Assembly (NCBI GenBank): GCA_016776525.1
Contig: JADHTD010000052.1
Span: 1-12,015 of the forward strand
Direction of reading: 5' to 3'
Origin: Rhodospirillales bacterium
GTDB taxonomy: Bacteria; Pseudomonadota; Alphaproteobacteria; Rhodospirillales; JADHTD01
DNA: 12,015 nt
Of the stretch, positions 8,669 through 12,015 are shown piece after piece. The first letter of the stretch is position 1; every line of letters begins with the position of its first letter. The notes beneath the pieces were generated by a model. The model worked only from the letters and a program-made list of their open reading frames with translations, was not told the origin of the DNA and did not search any database. Made by a program: the position numbers and the translations under genes.

Positions 8669-9583
8669 GTGCGGCCTGCTGTCCTAAGCGGTTTTCTGGG
8701 TCTGTTGCTGGGCGGGGCATTGGCGACCCCGGCCCTGTCCGCCGACCCGGCGGCCGTCAAACGCGGTAAATACCTGTTCGACGCCGGTGGCTGCGCCGGC
8801 TGCCATACGGACACCAAGAACAAGGGACCGTTGCTCGCCGGTGGCCGGGAACTGAAGACGCCCTTCGGCGTTTATTACAGCCCCAATATCACACCCGACA
8901 AAAAGACCGGCATCGGCGGCTGGAGCGACGCCGATTTCCTGCGCGCCATGCGGGACGGCAAAAATCGGGATGGCGACAACTACTTCCCGGTCTTTCCCTT
9001 CGTCGCTTATACACAAATGACCGACCGGGACATCCTCGACCTCAAAGCCTATATCTTCAGCCTCAAGCCGCTCGCCAAAGCCAATAAAAAACACCAGGCG
9101 GGCATCATCTTCGGGTCGCGCTTCATGGTCGGGCCGTGGCGGGCGCTCAACTTCAAGCAAGGCCCGATGAAACCGGACCCGTCAAAGGACGCCCAGTGGA
9201 ACCGCGGGCGATACCTGGTCGAGGCCCTCGGTCATTGCGGCGAATGCCATACGCCGCGCAACAAGTTGGGTGGCCTGCAAACAGACCGGCACATGGCCGG
9301 CACCAACGACGGCCCGGACGGTGAATCCGTGCCCAACATCACGCCGCATGATGGCACCGGCATCGGCAAGTGGTCGGCGGACGACCTGGAATCGGCGCTG
9401 ACCATCGGCATGCTGCCGGACGGCGACTTCCTGGGCGGCGGCATGGGCGAAGTGGTCAGCAACTCGACCTCAAAATGGACCAAGGCCGACCTGAGAGCGG
9501 CCCTGGTCTACTTGCAATCCCTGAAAGCGGTTGAGAATCGAATCGGCAAGCAGCCCGCCGGCGGCCCGTCCAGCACCTACTAA
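8669..9583 (+). CDS. Diheme class I cytochrome c, exported
   Basis: A 304-residue periplasmic electron carrier starting at GTG 8669, with GGAG 7 bases upstream. A signal peptide ends near Ala25 (PALSA before DPA). Two class I domains follow in tandem. The first has CAGCH at 42-46 and a likely axial Met117 (YTQMTDRD). The second has CGECH at 190-194 and a likely axial Met in the GGGMGEVV segment (Met259). Each domain also carries the PNIT-P...TGIG-WS block (72-85 and 222-235), showing internal duplication. These blocks are typical of the cytochrome subunits of membrane alcohol, aldehyde or gluconate dehydrogenases, but those usually have three hemes, and no catalytic dehydrogenase subunit is visible here. 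The start lies 18 bases after the cytochrome c' stop, so co-transcription is very likely and the two products may exchange electrons. Confidence 0.94.
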   Translation: MRPAVLSGFLGLLLGGALATPALSADPAAVKRGKYLFDAGGCAGCHTDTKNKGPLLAGGRELKTPFGVYYSPNITPDKKTGIGGWSDADFLRAMRDGKNRDGDNYFPVFPFVAYTQMTDRDILDLKAYIFSLKPLAKANKKHQAGIIFGSRFMVGPWRALNFKQGPMKPDPSKDAQWNRGRYLVEALGHCGECHTPRNKLGGLQTDRHMAGTNDGPDGESVPNITPHDGTGIGKWSADDLESALTIGMLPDGDFLGGGMGEVVSNSTSKWTKADLRAALVYLQSLKAVENRIGKQPAGGPSSTY

Positions 9584-9692
9584 TTCGGCCCGCCGCAGGT
9601 CAACTTATTGAAATTTCACAAAATTCCAAAAAACACAGGGATGTGCATTGCGCCCGTCCGGGGGCCGTACTAGGGTAATGATCCTGGGGCTT

Positions 9693-9702
9693 TTGACGTC
9701 AA
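9693..9702. promoter_or_regulatory. Perfect 10-bp palindrome upstream of the LysM gene
   Basis: TTGACGTCAA is a complete palindrome centred about 26 bases before the GTG start, just ahead of the ribosome binding site. It could be an operator, but a palindrome of this length can arise by chance. The rest of the 139-base gap (9584-9722) includes an AT-rich stretch at 9601-9640 and no promoter pair I can defend. Confidence 0.2.
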
Positions 9703-9722
9703 TTCCACCCAAGGGGGACCGG

Positions 9723-10724
9723 GTGAACAAGCCACTTCTGATCGCCGCCATTGGCCTTATCGCCGTCGTTGCCGCCATCGGCCTGAACTATTATCCCGGC
9801 GCGCCAGAGGGTGAGGAAAAGACCGTCGCCGAGCAAAAAGCGGAACCGAAACCGGCTCCGCCCCCCGAACCCACCGCTTCCGAACAGATTAAACCCAGTT
9901 TCGACGTGGTCCGCGTCAACCCCAAGGGCGATGCCGTTATCGCCGGGCGGGCGGCGCCGGGCAGCACCGTCATCATTCTCGAAGCGGGCAAGGAAATCGG
10001 CCGGGTAACGGCGGATGCCCGCGGCGAATGGGTGTTTGTGCCGGAAACACCGCTGACCCCCGGCAACCGCACCCTCAGCCTGGAAATGCTGACGGCGGAC
10101 GGCCAAAAGGTGGCTTCCGCCAATTCGGTGGTGCTGGTGGTGCCGGAAAAAGGCAAGGACATCGCCGGGCGGGACTCCTCGAAGGACTCACAGGCTCTGG
10201 CCCTTAAGGTGCCGAACGTCGGCGGCGGCGCCAGCACCGTTTTGCAAAAACCCCGTACCCGTGAGGAAGCCCAGGCACTGATCGTCGATACCATCGATTA
10301 CGACGAAAAAGGCAACCTTCGGATCAGCGGCCAGTCGGCCCCCAATTCCATGGTCCAGTTGTATAGCGACAATTCCTTCATCGGCCGCACCCGGTCCGAC
10401 AACGACGGCCGCTGGAGCCTGTTGCCCGACCATCCGATCAAACCCGGGCAGTACACCATGCGGGTCGATCAGGTGGACAAGGGCGGCAAGGTGCAGGCGC
10501 GGATATCCTTCCCCTTCTCCCGCGAGGAACCGGAAAAAGTCGCCCTGTTGAAGCCCGGCGGCAACGTCGTCGTACAGCCCGGCAACAGCCTGTGGCGGCT
10601 GGCCCGGCGCACTTACGGCGAGGGTATCCAGTATCACGTTATCTATGAAGCCAATAAGGATCAGATCCGCGATCCGGACCTGATCTTCCCGGGCCAGATA
10701 TTCGCCCTGCCGAAAACCAACTGA
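9723..10724 (+). CDS. Membrane-anchored periplasmic protein with two Ig-like modules and a C-terminal LysM domain
   Basis: A 333-residue protein predicted to bind peptidoglycan from the inner membrane. I place the start at GTG 9723, because AAGGGGGA lies 4-5 bases upstream and the codon opens a Lys-bearing N-terminus followed by one membrane segment (about 4-21). An in-frame ATG at 9678 and a farther one at 9648 would add unlikely leader residues. A Pro/Glu/Lys-rich linker (28-58) leads to an Ig-like module at about 60-140 (ISG/AGRAAPGSTV, GEWVFVPETPLTPG) and a second, clearly related one at about 187-265 (ISGQSAPNSMVQLY, GRWSLLPDHPIKPG). The LysM domain covers about 281-331 (VVQPGNSLWRLARRTYGEG ... 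IFPGQIFALP). No catalytic motif is visible, so a structural or anchoring role in the envelope is more likely than hydrolysis. It converges on the RTX gene with an 18-base gap. Confidence 0.92.
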   Translation: MNKPLLIAAIGLIAVVAAIGLNYYPGAPEGEEKTVAEQKAEPKPAPPPEPTASEQIKPSFDVVRVNPKGDAVIAGRAAPGSTVIILEAGKEIGRVTADARGEWVFVPETPLTPGNRTLSLEMLTADGQKVASANSVVLVVPEKGKDIAGRDSSKDSQALALKVPNVGGGASTVLQKPRTREEAQALIVDTIDYDEKGNLRISGQSAPNSMVQLYSDNSFIGRTRSDNDGRWSLLPDHPIKPGQYTMRVDQVDKGGKVQARISFPFSREEPEKVALLKPGGNVVVQPGNSLWRLARRTYGEGIQYHVIYEANKDQIRDPDLIFPGQIFALPKTN

Positions 10725-10742
10725 GTCCGCTTTCTCCCTGAC

Positions 10743-12015
10743 TTACAAACTTGTCTCGTCGATGGTAATGACGACGGCGTCGCCGTCCTGGGTGACGCTG
10801 TAGCTCTGCGACGATGAATCGAAATCCTGCAAGGTGACGTCGACATTCTTGACGCCACCGAAGGTGAGGATGGCGTTGTCGCCTTCCTGTTCGATGTGCA
10901 CGTCGGCATCGAGGAAATCCTTGCCTTCGAAACGCAGGCTGTCGCCGCCCTTCAGGTCGGTAATGGTGTCGGAACCGGTTTTTTCCTCGAAGACATAAAC
11001 GTTCTGGCCTTCGCCGCCGCTCAGCAGGTCGTCGCCTTTGCCGCCTTCCAGGAAATCATCCCCGGCGCCGCCGTAAAGCTGGTCATCGCCTTTGTCGCCG
11101 ACCAGTTGATCGTCTCCGGCACCGCCGTAAAGCTGGTCATCGCCGCTGCCGCCGACCAATTCATCATCCCCGGCGTCACCATGGAGTTCATCATCACCGG
11201 CATCGCCGCGAACGGCATCGTCGCCGCTTCCGGCATAAACCACATCGTCACCTCCGCCGCCGCGGATGTCGTCGGCGCCGCCCATGTCCTGGAAGGTGAT
11301 GTCGATGGTCCCGGTGGTATGCGCCTGGCCGCCTTCCGTTTCCGTTGCGATGGCCGTCACCTGCAACTGGAAATCAGTGGCATAACCGTCGGGCAGGGTC
11401 AGGGTCAGGCCGTCCAGTTGATCCGGCGTCAGAACCCATAGGTCGCCGTCTTCGACACCAGCGGACAGGGCCGCCCCTTCGGGCAAGCCGCCGACCGCAA
11501 CCGCCAGGGTTTCCGACTGATCCAAATCGGTCAGCGAAGCGCGGATATCCAGGTCGAGAACGGCAGCCGCCCTGACCGTGTCGCCATGAATGAGATCATC
11601 ACCGCCCCGTCCCAGGATTTTGTCGCCGCCGGCGCCGCCCGCCAGGGTGTCACCACGGCCGGTGCCTTTGACGGTAAGCGGCGTCGCATCGCCGCCGTCG
11701 ACAACCCTATCCGTGGTTTCCAGGTCCGGGGCATCGGCAACCGCCCCGACAGTAACCGTTACAACCGCTTCGGAAACACCGCCCTGGCCGTCGCTGACGG
11801 TGTAGGTGAAGCTGTCGGTGCCGCTGAAATTGGTTCCCGGAATGTAGGCATAGGTGCCGTCGGCATTCATATAGACTTGGCCATGTTCCGGCCCGCCGCC
11901 GTCGGCCAGGCCAAAGGTCAGTTCGTCGGCGTCCCCGTCGCTGGCCGTTACCTGTCCGGTGATGGCGATGTCCTCATTGGTCATCACTTCGGAAGCCACG
12001 GCCACCGGCACCACA
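10743..12015 (-). CDS. RTX-type calcium-binding protein with a cadherin/Ig-like module (C-terminal part only)
   Basis: The last 423 codons of a larger secreted protein; the frame is open to the window edge and the GTG at 12014 is internal, not a start. From the visible N-terminal side there is a tandem-95/cadherin-like module at about 3-91 (TNEDIAITGQVTASDGDADELTF, GTDSFTYTVSDGQGG). Next is a short RTX cluster at about 117-146, an inserted domain at about 147-240, a main block of nonapeptide GGxGxD repeats at about 244-336, and a beta-rich C-terminal tail ending ITIDETSL. RTX repeats fold into a calcium beta-roll after type I export. The acidic, Cys-free composition and C-terminal tail without further domains fit an uncleaved C-terminal T1SS signal. 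Such proteins serve as adhesins, S-layer or matrix proteins, or carriers of enzymes, and the part that would decide lies outside. No ABC/HlyD/TolC export genes are in the window. Confidence 0.93.
   Translation of the reverse strand, partial: VVPVAVASEVMTNEDIAITGQVTASDGDADELTFGLADGGGPEHGQVYMNADGTYAYIPGTNFSGTDSFTYTVSDGQGGVSEAVVTVTVGAVADAPDLETTDRVVDGGDATPLTVKGTGRGDTLAGGAGGDKILGRGGDDLIHGDTVRAAAVLDLDIRASLTDLDQSETLAVAVGGLPEGAALSAGVEDGDLWVLTPDQLDGLTLTLPDGYATDFQLQVTAIATETEGGQAHTTGTIDITFQDMGGADDIRGGGGDDVVYAGSGDDAVRGDAGDDELHGDAGDDELVGGSGDDQLYGGAGDDQLVGDKGDDQLYGGAGDDFLEGGKGDDLLSGGEGQNVYVFEEKTGSDTITDLKGGDSLRFEGKDFLDADVHIEQEGDNAILTFGGVKNVDVTLQDFDSSSQSYSVTQDGDAVVITIDETSL
11007..11285 (-). repeat. Main RTX nonapeptide repeat block
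   Basis: About ten consecutive nonapeptides of the GGxGxDxLx type (for example GGAGDDQLY, GDKGDDQLY, GGKGDDLLS) are encoded in tandem with a 27-base period. Within it a two-unit segment is duplicated: the 27 bases at 11064-11090 and those at 11118-11144 differ at one position, a 54-base period. This points to recent unit duplication. Asp-rich GDD turns are the calcium ligands. Confidence 0.9.
11577..11666 (-). repeat. Short upstream RTX repeat cluster
   Basis: About three nonapeptides (GTGRGDTLA, GGAGGDKIL, GRGGDDLIH) form a first, more diverged calcium-binding cluster. It is separated from the main block by roughly 95 residues of non-repeat sequence that resembles a beta-sandwich domain. 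The lower repeat similarity suggests it is older than the main block. Confidence 0.8.

Noticed and set aside
9559..9595. CGGCGG / CCGCCG arms around the stop codon of the diheme cytochrome gene
   Set aside because: Six pairs with a 25-base loop and no T-rich tail; not a credible terminator.
10896..11441. A 181-codon plus-strand frame opposite the RTX repeats
   Set aside because: It is the antisense of tandem nonapeptide repeats. The alternating hydrophobic sequence is a by-product of the GGxGxD codons.

Overview
The window reads as chromosomal DNA from a Gram-negative, respiring proteobacterium, most likely an alphaproteobacterium of the Rhodospirillales type. The grounds are high GC, exported c-type cytochromes, a lipoprotein signal peptide, an RTX (type I secretion) protein and a dimeric NADP-isocitrate dehydrogenase that numbers exactly like the eukaryotic/alphaproteobacterial form. 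The species assignment is inference only. No tRNA, rRNA, CRISPR array, IS element or phage gene was seen, and no gene-free stretch exceeds 300 bases.

Left part (1-2852, minus strand): two NADP-dependent isocitrate dehydrogenases lie head to tail. The upstream gene encodes the complete 741-residue monomeric enzyme. It has a candidate promoter, a strong ribosome binding site and an intrinsic terminator. The downstream gene encodes the unrelated dimeric enzyme and is cut by the window start after 91 codons. Two non-homologous enzymes for the same reaction side by side is the most striking metabolic feature here.

Middle (3006-8017): a multi-pass membrane protein of unknown function (plus strand, visibly lower GC than its surroundings) converges on a 1021-residue predicted outer-membrane lipoprotein. 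That lipoprotein combines helical TPR-like repeats with a C-terminal CHAT (caspase-like) domain and retains the His/Cys pair. Upstream of it on the same strand is a LOG-family phosphoribohydrolase, possibly co-transcribed.

Right part (8192-10724, plus strand): a class II cytochrome (c'/c-556 type) is followed after 18 bases by a diheme class I cytochrome c, forming a clear periplasmic electron-transfer pair. Next comes an inner-membrane-anchored periplasmic protein with two Ig-like modules and a C-terminal LysM domain. It converges, with an 18-base gap, on a large RTX calcium-binding protein (minus strand, from 10743) whose N-terminal part lies beyond the window end.

No single locus can be declared a new system from sequence alone. 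The best candidates for follow-up are the tandem IDH pair, the lipoprotein CHAT protease with its neighbours, and the unknown membrane protein.
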